64,000 nucleotides of DNA from Maniola hyperantus (GCF_902806685.2 NC_048555.1:2170001-2234000), one strand, 5' to 3'; shown: positions 57,201 to 63,624, numbered from the stretch's first letter. Program-made: numbers and translations. The notes: generated by a model from the sequence alone, not told the origin.

Positions 57201-60200
57201 AACTTTCCGACCCCAAAAACTGCACAGGAGGTAAAGATTTTCCTAGGCACTTGTTCTTGGTACAGGCGCTTTATTAGGAATTTTTCAACCATCGCTGCAC
57301 CACTCAATAGACTAACGAGTAAAGGAAAGAACGCACCTAAATTTGAGTGGAGCGAACAGGCAGAGGTAGCATTTAATACATTGAAGAATGCGTTGGTAAC
57401 CGCACCTGTTCTTGCGGTACCGAATTTTGAAAAACCATTCAAAATACATTGTGATGCTTCTGCATATGGTGTTGGCGGTATGCTAACGCAAGAAACCGAT
57501 GGTTGCGATCATCCCATTGCGTATGTCAGTAGGAGCCTAAATAAAAACGAAAGGAATTACAGCGCGACGGAACGCGAGGCTCTAGCTGTGATTTTTGCAG
57601 TGGAGAAATTTCAGGCTTATTTTGGTTCCAAGCCAGTCACAATTATCACAGACCATGCATCCCTAAAGTGGTTCTTAAATTTAGAAAATCCCTCAGGACG
57701 ACTCGCCAGATGGGGTTGTAGATTATCACAGTATAATTTTGTTATCGAACATAGGAAGGGTTGTGATAATGTAGTTCCGGATACCTTGTCGAGACTCATA
57801 CACGTAGATGTAGTTGGTGATCGTGATGATAACTCTAGTCAACAAGTTTTGGTAGATGACTGGTATGACAAAACATTTAATGGCTGTAAAATCAATCCAG
57901 CAAATTTTCCGAATTTTTGTATTTTGAACGATAAACTATATCGTTACAGTAAATGTAAATACCAGCTTCTCAGTGAGTTCGACTGGAAAGAGGTAGTCCA
58001 CAAGAACGACATCCTTAGAATTATGCAACAAAACCATGCAGATGCAACTGCAGGTCATTTTGGTGTGTTCAAAACTCATCACGTGTTGTTGTCATATTCT
58101 AAAACAGAGGGCAGGTTATTAAACTTTAGTCAAATATAGTTCTTGCATTTCACTACGGGTAGCTCATGCTTGTGTTTAAATCGTATAAGTATAAGTAAGG
58201 TAAAGTAAATGTGTGCGTTTGCGAGCGCTTGCTCGCGACTGATTGGTCCGCATGCACGCACACTTCCGCAATTCCCACGTATACGACGTAACCACAAGTA
58301 AAGTTCACTCGCCTTCGTAAATTGCAAGAACTGTACCAAGAAAAATAAAGCGTAATAAATAATTTGAAGGCACCCTAAGGTTCAAAGTCCCCAATTCGGA
58401 GATCGAAGATGTGTCATCTTGTGATCCAATCATTTATCAGACTATATAATCTGACTAGCTGATGCGACTTCGTCCGCGTGGATTCAGGTTTTTAAAAATC
58501 CCGACTTTGAATTTTTGAGATAAAAAGTAGCCTATATATCTACTCTGAAACTACTGAATAGTGGTCAAGCGTGAGCCTATAATGAATTTAAAAAAACAGT
58601 TCTTAATAATTCTTTCTCCTTTAGAAAGCTACTTTACTAACAGACTTTAAAACAAGGAGGAGGTTCTCAATTCGACTGTATGTTTTTTTTTTGTATGTTT
58701 GTTACGCGATTTCTCCGCCAAATATTTAAACAGAGACATTTTTAAAAACCTAAATCTACGCAGACGAAATCGAGGGCATCATCAAATTTGGTAGGTGGAT
58801 TTCATTTATTACGACCTTGGTTGTAGCGACCATTTACCTATAGCGACGTTAAATCTAAGTCCCTTGAATTTAAAGCATACTTTAGTACAAAATTCATGTG
58901 GCTATAGCGACTTTGGATGTACTGCGGAGTTCGGGTGTAGCGACTTTTTTAATGAATCATTTGTAACAAATTCCTAGTAATCCCATGCAGATATATCGAC
59001 TGGAGTCGGCCGCCAAAGACACAAAGATTTCTTTCTTTCACAAACATTTCTTATGTTTTGTTTACATCCACACAGATGGTCAGCAAGTGTGGAGACCTTT
59101 ACCTTTCGTTTATAGATATCAGCTAAGAAGGTAGGCGCAAAAAAATAATTGAAGCAAACTAATATCCTACACATTTTTTAAATGTACCATGTACCAGTGA
59201 ATAACTGTGTTCAAATATTTTCAATAATAAATGAATATAAACTATACGTCATGTGTACGTGTCTGTATCTCTTTTCCTTTGCCTGTAACGACTTCCGGAT
59301 ATAACGACGAAAATGTAGTGGTTCCTTCATCGTCGTTATACCCGAAAACCACTGTATTTCTAACTAACTAAAACTGTTTAATATTATTGGCCGCATGTGA
59401 ATTGAGTATAGACCATGCGTACGGTGTCGCATCGCCAAAGCCGTGGCTCTATGGCAAAGTCGACCTTCTATTTTACATTTCACGCATCACCTAACATATA
59501 CCTACATTGGATAGATTACATATATAATTTCAGTGTACAGTTGCCTAATGACTACCACTTTCAGTACTGAATGCTATTGACACTAATGTAGTTCGAGTTA
59601 CTTGTAACTGGAAACAAAATGTCCTACTGATTATAACGAATTCTTGGTATAGTTTAAAAGAGCACATTTTTAGGGTTCTGTACTTCAAAAGGAAAAAACC
59701 GGCCAAGTGCGAGTCTGTCTGTCTGTCTGTCAGCTTTTAACGGCCCAACAGTTAAACCGATTTTGATGAAATTTGGTACAGAGTTAGCTTACATCCCGGG
59801 GAAAGACAAAGACACAACAGGCTACTTATTATCCTGGAAATTCAAAGAGAAAAAAAAGGATTCTCAAAGATTCATCCGTTTAACTGATTTACATGGAATT
59901 TGGTACAACTACAGAAGTAGCTTGCGTCCCGGAAATTGACAAAAAACTTTTTTTCCTAGAAAACCAGAGTTCCCACGGGATTTTTAAAAACCTAAATCCA
60001 CGCGGACGAAGTCGCGGGCATCCTTTAGTCTATATATAAAAATGAATCTCTGAATGTGTTGCTGATCGCAAATCTCGAGAACAGCTGAACCGATTTAGCT
60101 AATTCTTCATTTATAATATTCCTTGAAGTACGAGGACGGTTCTTACGGAGAAAAATTTAAAAAATTGCCTGAAAAAGAATCGACTGTTAGGCGGTACGAA

Positions 60201-63200
60201 GTTCGCTGGGGAGCTAGTAGTAAATAAATAAACTGTAACTGACGAATAAAGACTATAAGGCCGATATCTGGTATAAAAACTGCTAAAAAATCAAATTTAT
60301 TCTCCAGTTGAACATGTTTGACGATTGAAAAACAGGCCCTAAATGAGATGAACATGTTTCTTACCGGAAATATAACAATTGCATCATTTTCATCCATGGT
60401 CTCTGCCAATACAGTGATGTCAGATTCATTAGCAAAGGCTCTGTAGTACTTATCATTCCACTGGGCTCCTGAAAAGAAAAAATAAAGTAAAATTATTCTT
60501 AAACTTGTTCATAATAAAAAGAACCAGAGAACAGTAACTTTCGTTAATTTTTAGGGTTCCGTATCTCAAAAAGAAATAGGATCACTTCGTTGTATGTCTG
60601 TCCATCGTGTCTGCCAAGAAAACCTATAGGGTACTTTCCGTTGACCTGGAATCGTGAAATTCGACAGGTAGGTAGATCTTCTAGCACAAGTAAAGGAATA
60701 AATCCGAAAATCGTGAATTTGTGGTTACATCACCAAAAAAAAACTATACCAAGTGGGACAATATGAAAGAGCTTTACCTGCACATTTTAAAACGGATTTT
60801 AAAAGTGCACATGTGTTAGCACACACTTGTGCGCTTTCTATTCTTTCTACGACTAATCTCTGTGGAGATTGGCCGTCATGACCTAGTCTGTGGGGGGGAA
60901 CACTTTTTTAGATTACATTTATTAAAATAAATGTAGGTAGTACGTACCTTCAGTGAGATTTCGTAAAGACAGCTGTTGACCAACTTTTTGCATAAGCTTA
61001 TTAGTTAAATCAGTTGCAGGTGTGTAGTATACTTTTCCAAGACTGTCTCGGGACGCCAAAGTTACTGGTTCCTAAAAAAAAAAACATTTTTCTGAGACAT
61101 TTTCTTTATATTTACTGTGGTGGCAAGAAATAGAGACACTCATTCATATATTGTTTTCCCGTTTGTTCTGACGTCAGCTTCTTTAGGTATACAAGGTACA
61201 AGGAACCACAAGCTTAATTCAGTCTCATCATCATCAACCGATAGACATCCACTGCTGGACATAGGTCTCTCATAGGGACTTCCACACGCCACGGTCTTAC
61301 GCGGCCAGAATCCAGCGGCTCCCAGCGACTCGTCTGATGTCGTCCGTCCACCTAGTTGGGAGTCTTCCAACGCTGTGCCTTCCGGTGTGAGGTCACTATT
61401 CCAGCACCTTGACACCCCAACGTCTATAAGATTTCCGAACTATGTGCATGCCCATTGCCACTTCAGCTTCGTACCCGAACCTGTTGAGCTATGTTGGTGA
61501 CTCTAGTCGTCCTACAGATCTCCTCATTTTTGATTTGCATAAATGAAACTCCGAGCATAGCTCTCTCCATCGCCTGCTGAATGACTGAACTTTCTTATGA
61601 GGCCCATAGGTAGCTACCATGTCTCGGATCCATATACCATAACTGGCAACACTGGCGTGTAGAAGTACCTAAGACACGCCACACAATTCACTATAATTCA
61701 TCAAATAAACAAATTTGTATGGTACAATGCTACCAAGGCTGCGCTTAAGTACCAACCGCATCCTGAACATGTTTGCGAGCAAGATGGACTCACCAAAGGA
61801 ATGACATTTCACAAGTAAGAAAATCTGCTTGAGCGAGAGGGACTGAGGGGGCCACGCTAGTTGCAAATGTGGACATATCTGTGGTCTACTAACAAATTGA
61901 GCCATAGTTGCTTTGAATGAAAAGATTTTATTTACATTTATTATTATAATGTGCAGTGTGCAATATGCACTGCCCACATTCCTCAAATTAAGGTTGTAGT
62001 AAAAGTAAGCTTTTCCTTAGTAGTAGGTGAAAGTAATTCCTGATGTCCAAATAAATACATGCAGCTTCTAAAGCATCAAGTTTTGAAAGCATTCCTAATT
62101 CCTAAGTAGAGAATCTGATCATGATTGTTCTTTTGTCTCTGAAAACCAAAGAGTTCCCACAGGATTTTAAAAAGTTTTGCATGTGGAAAGGTGTAGTCCC
62201 TTTTTCCTTATCTTGAAGAAAAGGTAAACAAGTGTCTCGCAAATTGCTAATGCGCGCGGCCGTCAGCACTAGACTGAAGTTTCGAGCTGATGGTATATTT
62301 TTACTTCAGCTGACGTCAAAATGACGTCATTTCGATGTTAATGAGACATGGTTCCAGCGCTATAGCAATTTGCGGGACTGATAGCTTCTCACTGAAATGT
62401 GTAAGAGGCGCACCATTTGCGGCACATACGACCTTGTTACTGTGTGAACTGACAACAAAATCATGATACAAGTAAAAACCTAATTCTAGAAGGTCTAAAG
62501 CACCGCGCCGGACAAATCGCGTCGCTTACGCTTTTCTCTGAGTAGGTTTCTATGATAATATGTTTATCTTTTAAGCAAACTAAGAAAAAAGCTACTAGTT
62601 ATAGGAATTTTATTGGAAACTAGCTTAAGCTCGCGACTTCGTCCGCGTGGACTACACAAATTTCAAACCCCTATTTCACCCCCTTAGAAGTTGAATTTTC
62701 AAAAATCCTTTCTTAGCGGATGCCTACGTCATGATAACTATCTGCATACCAAATTTCAGCCCGATCCGTCCAGTAGTTTGAGCTGTTCGTTGATAGATCA
62801 GTCAGTCAGTCAGTCACCTTTTCCTTTTATATATTTAGATGACATTATGTTTTATCTAATCCATATAAATACATGAATGATAACAGCTGTGGTAGGTACT
62901 ACTACTTAGATAAGGAGTGGTAGTGTAATAAAAAGTGAAAACTAGATTACAATACTCAGTACTATGGCAAAGTAAATCATTAATTATATTGATTGCCAAA
63001 TACTTACTTTATTATGAATAACGAATTTTACCGAAGGAATTAAGTTCAACTCAAAGTAAAATTTGGATACAAAAATAATTGTAAAGAAGAGCACTGTGGA
63101 CAATATTTCTACAGGAGTGTGGATGAATCTCCTGAGTCGCACCACTAGGTGCTTCCACATGAACACTTTCAAAGTCCCCTTCATATTAAAGGTTGACTTT

Positions 63201-63562
63201 TCACAATTGCACAGGATTTTTATACCTCATTTTAATGTTATCAACACTTGAATAACTTATATATAGGCACAGTTTAGTAAAACAGGCTTCCAGCCTCTAG
63301 AAAGGTGTGTCTTGGTATGGTTCCAAGTATGACTCAGAAAAAAGAAATATTGATTGATGGCAATCTGCCAAATACTTACTGTATTCAGAACGTTAAACTT
63401 TTCCGATTGATGAGATTTCGGCACTGGATAGATGTAAGGTTTGAGTGCGAAAAGGATCGCAAAGAAGAGCACTGGCGATAATATTTCTACAGGCGTGTGG
63501 ATGAATCGCTTCAGACGCACCACTAGATGCTTCCACATCAACACTTTTAGAGTCCCCTTCAT
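18558..63562 (-). CDS. ABCA-family full transporter, complete, 32 coding exons
   Basis: Probable lipid transporter of membranes (family knowledge). Exons in transcript order: 63380-63562, 60948-61071, 60365-60468, 51725-51839, 50865-50950, 49346-49504, 47533-47761, 46449-46616, 45590-45768, 44788-44928, 43778-43895, 43407-43561, 42667-42894, 42081-42219, 40946-41195, 40460-40518, 40244-40356, 39233-39458, 38228-38310, 37397-37619, 36171-36392, 32645-32767, 30635-30865, 29884-29978, 29041-29185, 27160-27273, 26120-26253, 24522-24669, 23859-24066, 23337-23488, 19604-19689, 18558-18746. Every junction is GT/AG with matching phase; the sum is 4929 nt, 1642 aa, the usual ABCA length. Both NBDs have intact Walker A, signature and Walker B. 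63008-63184 is an alternative first exon. The subfamily member is not resolved. Confidence 0.93.
18755..19080 (-). mobile_element. tRNA-headed SINE, full copy
   Basis: Read on the - strand it begins with a tRNA-like head ('GTGATAGCCTAGTGGTTAGG', B box 'GGTTCGATCCCGGGCACG') and continues into a body with 'ATCGTGAGGAAACCTGCATG' and a (CATCAT)-type end. Another full copy is at 24782-25085, and a + strand relative with a different head is at 39530-39760. Both full copies lie in ABCA introns. Confidence 0.82.
19495..19565 (+). mobile_element. LINE 3'-end fragment
   Basis: 'GAGCCGCTGGATTCAGGCGG' and 'GTGGAAGTCCCTACAAGAGA' match the end of the LINE remnants at 44600-44770 and 61200-61690. The encoded phrase resembles the C-terminus typical of RTE-like reverse transcriptases (…W.QAA…GVWKSL…). 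Only about 70 bp remain. Confidence 0.6.
19849..20140. repeat. 5' LTR of the non-autonomous element
   Basis: 292 bp, TG...CA termini, containing 'CTCTCAATAAACATCATTCA' (AATAAA) as likely poly(A) signal. Identical by eye to the 3' LTR. Confidence 0.92.
22072..22363. repeat. 3' LTR of the non-autonomous element
   Basis: 292 bp, same termini and internal AATAAA as the 5' LTR. It is preceded by the polypurine stretch, and the AAGG target duplication follows at 22364-22367. Confidence 0.92.
22657..22769. repeat. Near-perfect 113-bp palindrome
   Basis: 'CGACGCATTTTAAACTGAGT' at the left is the exact inverse of 'ACTCAGTTTAAAATGCGTCG' at the right. Pairing continues through 'AGTTATCTG' / 'CAGATAACT' and 'GTTTCGC' / 'GCGAAAC'. 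It is probably a small MITE; the hairpin would form in ABCA pre-mRNA. Confidence 0.85.
22911..23307. mobile_element. TTAA-flanked MITE next to ABCA exon 30
   Basis: 397 bp with inverted ends 'GAGCCCTCGCCCACGGCGAC' (continuing TTTTTGTAGC) flanked by TTAA at 22907-22910 and 23308-23311. TTAA duplication is typical of piggyBac-type elements. The interior is rich in CGCGAC/GTCGCG subrepeats. Its edge lies only about 25 bp from the exon 30 donor. Confidence 0.85.
25735..26060 (-). mobile_element. tRNA-headed SINE, second family
   Basis: On the - strand the head reads 'CCTGGCGCAGTGGTGAGTGC' with B box 'GGTTCGATTCCTGGCAGG'. The body contains 'GGGTATGGGTTTAATAAA' and 'GGCTGCATCATCACTTACC'-type sequence and a T-rich end. 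The body alone recurs in the opposite orientation at 26940-27100. Both flank ABCA exon 27. Confidence 0.78.
27515..27800. mobile_element. MITE with CTAGGATAAAAATAATGACG ends
   Basis: 'AACTAGGATAAAAATAATGA' (continuing CGTA) at the left is mirrored by 'TACGTCATTATTTTTATCCT' at the right. A longer, better preserved copy is at 42975-43330, whose outer ends 'AATTGGATATTTGACTCC' and 'AAAATACCCAATT' extend the palindrome. Both lie in ABCA introns. Confidence 0.82.
28870..29015 (+). repeat. Repeat fragment shared with 46255-46380
   Basis: 'CTCCGTTAGCGCGAGTATTG', 'AAATGTTATCGATTGAA' and 'GCAACCGCCACAG' recur in inverted orientation at 46255-46380. Each copy lies beside an ABCA exon (25 and 8). Class unknown. 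Confidence 0.65.
29041..40518 (-). CDS. ABCA exons 16-25: linker, second extracellular loop and TMD2
   Basis: Exon 16 (40460-40518) is an acidic linker (TTFSDDDVDGES). Exon 17 (40244-40356) starts TMD2 (RQFKFLWSKKISFLLM). Exons 18-20 (39233-39458, 38228-38310, 37397-37619) form the second extracellular loop. Exon 21 (36171-36392) carries LPCTERASGTRHIHVMTG, equivalent to the ABCA E-R-S-S coupling region. Exons 22-25 (32645-32767, 30635-30865, 29884-29978, 29041-29185) give the remaining helices and lead into NBD2. Exon 21 is followed by a 3-kb tandem array made from its own 3' half. Exon 23 has a diverged copy at 30298-30507. Confidence 0.9.
30298..30507 (-). pseudogene. Diverged duplicate of ABCA exon 23
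   Basis: Open over 69 codons in the same phase as exon 23. It shares PAHTLAMAVGRS-Y-AQ-NAQCVLNMNV almost base for base in the core, but has unrelated 5' and 3' ends (…SVGQRSDPNWPYILVV… / …NLTSKSCC). Boundaries would be CTAG|AT and G|GTACCC: phase-compatible but weak splice sites with a poor pyrimidine tract. It is either a mutually exclusive alternative exon or, more likely, a decaying copy. Confidence 0.65.
32488..32513 (+). repeat. (TATTC)n microsatellite
   Basis: About five tandem pentamers TATTC in the ABCA intron between exons 22 and 23, lying near exon 22. Confidence 0.8.
33130..36310 (-). repeat. 187-bp tandem array made from ABCA exon 21
   Basis: Seventeen copies counting the parent exon: 16 exact steps of 187 bp between equivalent points (for example 33280 to 36272). 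Each unit holds the last ~145 nt of exon 21 (PVLHWTATLLAHFLIYGTVL through QSDFLG), its GTAAGT donor, and 42 bp of intron start. Only the right-most copy (36171-36392) has the exon's 5' part and acceptor. Copies differ at a few sites only. They lie in the intron before exon 22, so normal splicing from copy 17 to 32767 removes them all. Confidence 0.95.
36460..36495 (+). repeat. (GACT)n microsatellite
   Basis: Tandem GACT/GAAT tetramers at the start of a reverse copy of repeat family B. Confidence 0.75.
36880..37340. repeat. GC-rich retroelement-like segment with poly(G)
   Basis: Contains 'GTTTCGAACCCATCCGGGGT' and 'AGTCGACGTTAGCCCGACTA', also seen in altered form at 48930-49000 ('GTTCGAAACTAGTTGGGCTA'). 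A 21-bp G tract lies at 37054-37074. 'GCTGTACTCACG' / 'CGTGAGTACAGC' at the two sides are inverted. Element class not determined. Confidence 0.55.
38012..38050 (+). repeat. GT/AT-rich microsatellite
   Basis: (GT)n interrupted, followed by ATATATAT, in the intron between ABCA exons 19 and 20. Confidence 0.7.
40946..44928 (-). CDS. ABCA exons 10-15: nucleotide-binding domain 1
   Basis: Exon 10 (44788-44928) is the linker into IKIENVTK. Exon 11 (43778-43895) has Walker A GHNGAGKTT. Exon 12 (43407-43561) has the Q-loop LCPQHN. Exon 13 (42667-42894) has signature LSGGMKRRL and Walker B VLVLDEPTSGLD. Exon 14 (42081-42219) has the H-loop STHFMEEAEALGDR. Exon 15 (40946-41195) is the post-NBD region ending STLEEVFLK, a hallmark of ABCA regulatory segments. 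All catalytic residues are present. Confidence 0.93.
41436..42064 (-). repeat. 43-bp minisatellite copied from ABCA exon 15
   Basis: About 15 copies with a 43-bp period; the equivalent point 'AACTTGTCACTGCTCTTGGC' starts at 41482, 41525, 41568, 41610 and so on. The unit matches exon 15 at about 41037-41072 (GGGGAACTTGTCACTGCTCT and GGCGGGGAG), so the array arose from coding DNA. It lies in the intron directly upstream (in transcript sense) of exon 15. 43 is not a multiple of 3, so frames rotate. Confidence 0.9.
42975..43330. mobile_element. Palindrome-ended MITE, longer copy
   Basis: Same family as 27515-27800: 'ACTAGGATAAAAATAACGAC' at the left and 'GTACGTCATTATTTTTATCC' at the right, with outer arms 'TTATTACTTTATTATAAACT' and 'TTTATAATAAAGTAATAA'. 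It lies between ABCA exons 12 and 13. Confidence 0.82.
44600..44770 (+). mobile_element. RTE-like LINE 3'-end remnant
   Basis: The + strand reads, with frame breaks, like the end of a LINE polymerase ORF ('AGTGGACAGACGACATCAAC' giving W-T-D-D-I; then R-W-I-Q-A-A and S-L-Q-E-T-Y-V-Q-Q-W). It ends against exon 10's donor region. It is a dead fragment. Confidence 0.65.
45230..45510. mobile_element. GCGAAT-rich inverted repeat element
   Basis: Both ends are built from 'GCGAATATTCATTCGCATTC' type motifs, left and right in opposite order ('AATATTCGCATTCGCATTCG' at right). The AT-rich centre is non-coding. It could be a hAT-type MITE, but target duplications were not resolved. Confidence 0.55.
45590..49504 (-). 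CDS. ABCA exons 6-9: first transmembrane domain
   Basis: Exon 6 (49346-49504) carries a hydrophobic helix (LSLLLVFVFLMARLLEERI) and ends GIQ. Exon 7 (47533-47761) begins ELIRMVGVSHTVLNVSHFLN, matching the ABCA E-x-R-E-L-M-x-M-M-G-like coupling region. Exons 8 (46449-46616) and 9 (45590-45768) supply further helices (TVTVATVLYIASMMPSLVV; LLCYIMLVLQSAIFFTLAWY). Exons 6, 7 and 8 all have duplicate or fragmentary copies in neighbouring introns. Confidence 0.9.
46125..46195 (-). pseudogene. Degenerate fragment of ABCA exon 8
   Basis: 'CTGTTCCAAGATCGCCAG' is identical to the 3' end of exon 8 (46450-46475), and the next ~45 bp align with substitutions and indels. The donor is lost and the frame is broken. 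It lies 250 bp downstream of exon 8 in transcript sense. Confidence 0.8.
47762..48665 (-). repeat. 179-bp tandem array made from ABCA exon 7 and its acceptor
   Basis: Six acceptors 'TAACTCTTCCGCAG' (- strand) at exact 179-bp steps (47762, 47941, 48120, 48299, 48478, 48657 on +), each followed by exon 7's first ~155 nt (ELIRMVGVSHTVLNV to SQPGMIF). Only the last copy in transcript order (47533-47761) continues into the rest of the exon. The other five run into a TAA two codons after GMIF. The unit junction falls at a CACG shared by both flanks, consistent with an unequal event at microhomology. Confidence 0.94.
49030..49206 (-). repeat. 32-bp repeats derived from the end of ABCA exon 6
   Basis: 'CACTAACATGTATCCCGTTC' units at 49104, 49136, 49168 and 49200 (32-bp period), plus decayed copies further left. 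They copy the last codons of exon 6 and its GTTAGTG donor, so several donor-like sites lie in a row behind the real one. Confidence 0.85.
49207..49317 (-). CDS. Internally deleted duplicate of ABCA exon 6 (exon 6')
   Basis: 37 codons, open, same phase (0/0), and same donor GTTAGT as exon 6. It keeps RVMIQDFPF-V-RTAQNDVIM and ends RINGIQ, but 18 residues covering the hydrophobic helix (CLSLLLVFVFLMARLLEE) are replaced by one Tyr. The acceptor side (GTGGCAG) has a poor pyrimidine tract. If included it would add 37 residues in frame; if used instead of exon 6 it would remove a transmembrane helix. It may be non-functional. Confidence 0.6.
50255..50725. repeat. Nested repeats: 16020-type element split by another insertion
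   Basis: The outer parts match 16020-16275. The centre (about 50424-50600, starting 'AAAGTCAAAGTCAAATGATT') is a different dispersed repeat also seen at 7955-8010. Confidence 0.75.
50865..61071 (-). CDS. ABCA exons 2-5: first extracellular region
   Basis: Exons 60948-61071 (EPVTLASRDSLGKVYYTPAT), 60365-60468 (AQWNDKYYRAFANESDITVL), 51725-51839 (NMTTTWPKKLQYTIRM) and 50865-50950 (TTYEQFMKLQWAIDSSYIEL). In ABCA proteins the segment between helix 1 and helix 2 is a large extracellular/lumenal domain; N-glycosylation sequons such as NMT and NLT/NES are present. The intron between exons 3 and 4 is 8.5 kb because a gypsy-type element sits in it. Exon 4's acceptor and first 14 bp are duplicated on the far side of that element. 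Confidence 0.88.
51401..51710. mobile_element. MITE with long inverted ends between ABCA exons 4 and 5
   Basis: The left arm 'GTATAGTGCAATCAATATGA' plus ACTGGCGTGTTTCC is mirrored, with a few changes, by 'GGAAACACGCCAGTTAATAT' plus TGAATGCACTATAC at the right. The inner arms 'GAGACCGTCATTAGCAATAA' and 'TTATTGTTAATGACGGTCTC' pair as well. Confidence 0.8.
51826..51937. repeat. 112-bp direct repeat, left copy (overlaps exon 4 acceptor)
   Basis: Identical by eye and in length to 58085-58196. It spans the first 14 nt of ABCA exon 4, its acceptor and 98 bp of intron. The two copies bracket a 6147-bp insert containing the gypsy-type element. Confidence 0.93.
51938..53447 (+). mobile_element. Gypsy element 5' region (LTR candidate, edges unclear)
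   Basis: 51940-51983 is a 44-bp perfect inverted copy of 51401-51444, that is, a MITE end and not the element itself. The remainder up to the primer-binding site should contain the 5' LTR, but no second LTR exists here to define it. No coding sequence seen. Confidence 0.55.
53448..53460 (+). other. Primer-binding site of the gypsy-type element
   Basis: TGGCGCCCGAACG, the classic tRNA-primer complement of Ty3/gypsy-type retroelements. It marks the LTR/leader border. 53461-54615 is a non-coding AT-rich leader. Confidence 0.8.
54616..55884 (+). CDS. Ty3/gypsy-type Gag
   Basis: 422 aa structural protein of an insect LTR retrotransposon. The retrotransposon-gag core includes KLHFNGQGDPRSFIERVEEY (from residue ~159) and LFLEEFDAVDYDYRLLGEIR. 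The first zinc knuckle CYKCGKGNHSFKFC is canonical. The second, CFSCGRQNFTVKTC, has Phe where the zinc-binding His is expected. Ends NSKN-stop. The frame is fully open, so this insertion is not ancient. It is opposite to the ABCA gene in orientation. Confidence 0.9.
   Translation: MEQTFAQFHSLLKDELCYEVSIRSETPAPTVLGLKKQLKQLIQEIPSESILETDFTSESELGVITKKLQDLEDLLKKCSDTKDRHALCRSKALASHLYFRILRIQCSELSLISRKSELHTKLQSLISRLDADNESSHDESLDSESTAVDCTGDKNVAKWKLHFNGQGDPRSFIERVEEYKRSYGVSDGKLFVSAFHLFTGRALLWYRGNKCQVSSWSELRTLFLEEFDAVDYDYRLLGEIRARTQGSEEPVSIYFAVMFGMFSRLSTPLSEEQKLQILLHNIRPFYSEQLALVDIKSVAMLKEKCRKLEAARQRSALFSEPTNSKATLSSEFAYKQVTKQINTLSVTPAPKVDTSKGTDFSKTNKQLCYKCGKGNHSFKFCRTVPKFIRCFSCGRQNFTVKTCPSCSKKAISKPAPDKNSKN
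55875..55881 (+). promoter_or_regulatory. -1 frameshift site A_AAA_AAC at the gag/pol border
   Basis: The heptamer AAAAAAC is read in Gag frame as A AAA AAC directly before the TAA stop (55882-55884). The pol frame is -1 relative to gag and is open through this point. This is the canonical eukaryotic -1 slip motif in the right phase. I did not identify a downstream pseudoknot. Confidence 0.8.
55881..58084 (+). pseudogene. Ty3/gypsy-type Pol, 3'-truncated in integrase
   Basis: Order seen: aspartic protease (LLDSGACASILG), reverse transcriptase (LDCRKLNSV, SIDLSSSFWQIPL, MPFGLCGAPA, active site YIDDIV), RNase H (IHCDASAYGVGGML, TDHASLKWF), and then the start of integrase (HADATAGHFGVFKTHH, the HxnH of the zinc motif). 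The element breaks off here: the cysteines, DDE core and 3' LTR are missing. The frame runs 18 codons or so into host flank before a stop at 58137. No stop interrupts the retained domains. It cannot complete a transposition cycle alone. Confidence 0.9.
58085..58196. repeat. 112-bp direct repeat, right copy
   Basis: Matches 51826-51937 over its full length. On the - strand it presents a second copy of exon 4's acceptor (CTGTTTTAG) and the first 14 nt of exon 4, upstream of the real one in the transcript, followed by antisense element sequence. Confidence 0.93.
58197..60364. other. Intron of ABCA, repeat-filled, no gene seen
   Basis: 58200-58270 resembles 27795-27880 ('GTAAAGTAAATGTGTGCGTT'). 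58440-58560 and 58750-58790 are family A pieces, 59690-60035 is a longer family A copy, and 60030-60200 matches 50980-51180 ('GATCGCAAATCTCGAGAACA'). 58800-59690 holds nothing I can name. Confidence 0.6.
61200..61690 (-). mobile_element. RTE-like LINE ORF2 C-terminal remnant
   Basis: On the - strand, with several frame breaks, the sequence reads like a LINE polymerase tail: a YGIWIRDM-type phrase, then A-M-x-R-A-M-L-G-V-S-F, R-x-E-E-I, WQWA, then a W-x-D-D-I and final G-VWK-S-L region. It ends at 'TCCAGCAGTGGATGTCTATC'. Longer than the related fragments at 44600-44770 and 19495-19565. Dead copy in the first ABCA intron. Confidence 0.7.
61691..62615. other. First ABCA intron, no gene seen
   Basis: No supported ORF or clear inverted-end element. 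62250-62400 contains 'CTGACGTCAAAATGACGTCA', a pair of CRE-like palindromes, which could be chance or part of an unrecognised repeat. Confidence 0.4.
63008..63562 (-). CDS. ABCA alternative first coding exons 1a and 1b
   Basis: Exon 1a (63380-63562, 61 codons) and exon 1b (63008-63184, 59 codons) both start MKGTLKV, continue MWKHLVVRL-R/K-RFIHTPVEIL, and run into a first hydrophobic helix. Both end at a GTAAGT donor in phase 0, so either can join exon 2 (starting EPVTLASRD). Before the start, both share CAACCTTTAA and a TTGAATAA-like upstream block, so the duplication took in promoter sequence. The C-terminal thirds differ (YPVPKSHQSEKFNVLNT versus FELNLIPSVKFVIHNK), so the two products would differ at the start of the first extracellular region. 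Confidence 0.85.
63256..63265 (-). promoter_or_regulatory. TATA-like box upstream of exon 1b
   Basis: On the - strand TATATATAAG lies about 72-81 nt before the exon 1b start codon, followed by TTATTCAAGTGTTG. The homologous place upstream of exon 1a is GGCTTTATATTATTCAA (about 63608-63624). The pairing of two similar promoters with two similar first exons is inference. Confidence 0.5.
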
Positions 63563-63624
63563 TTTTAAAGGTTGATTTATTGTAACTTTATTTAATGTTC
63601 AACACAATTGAATAATATAAAGCC

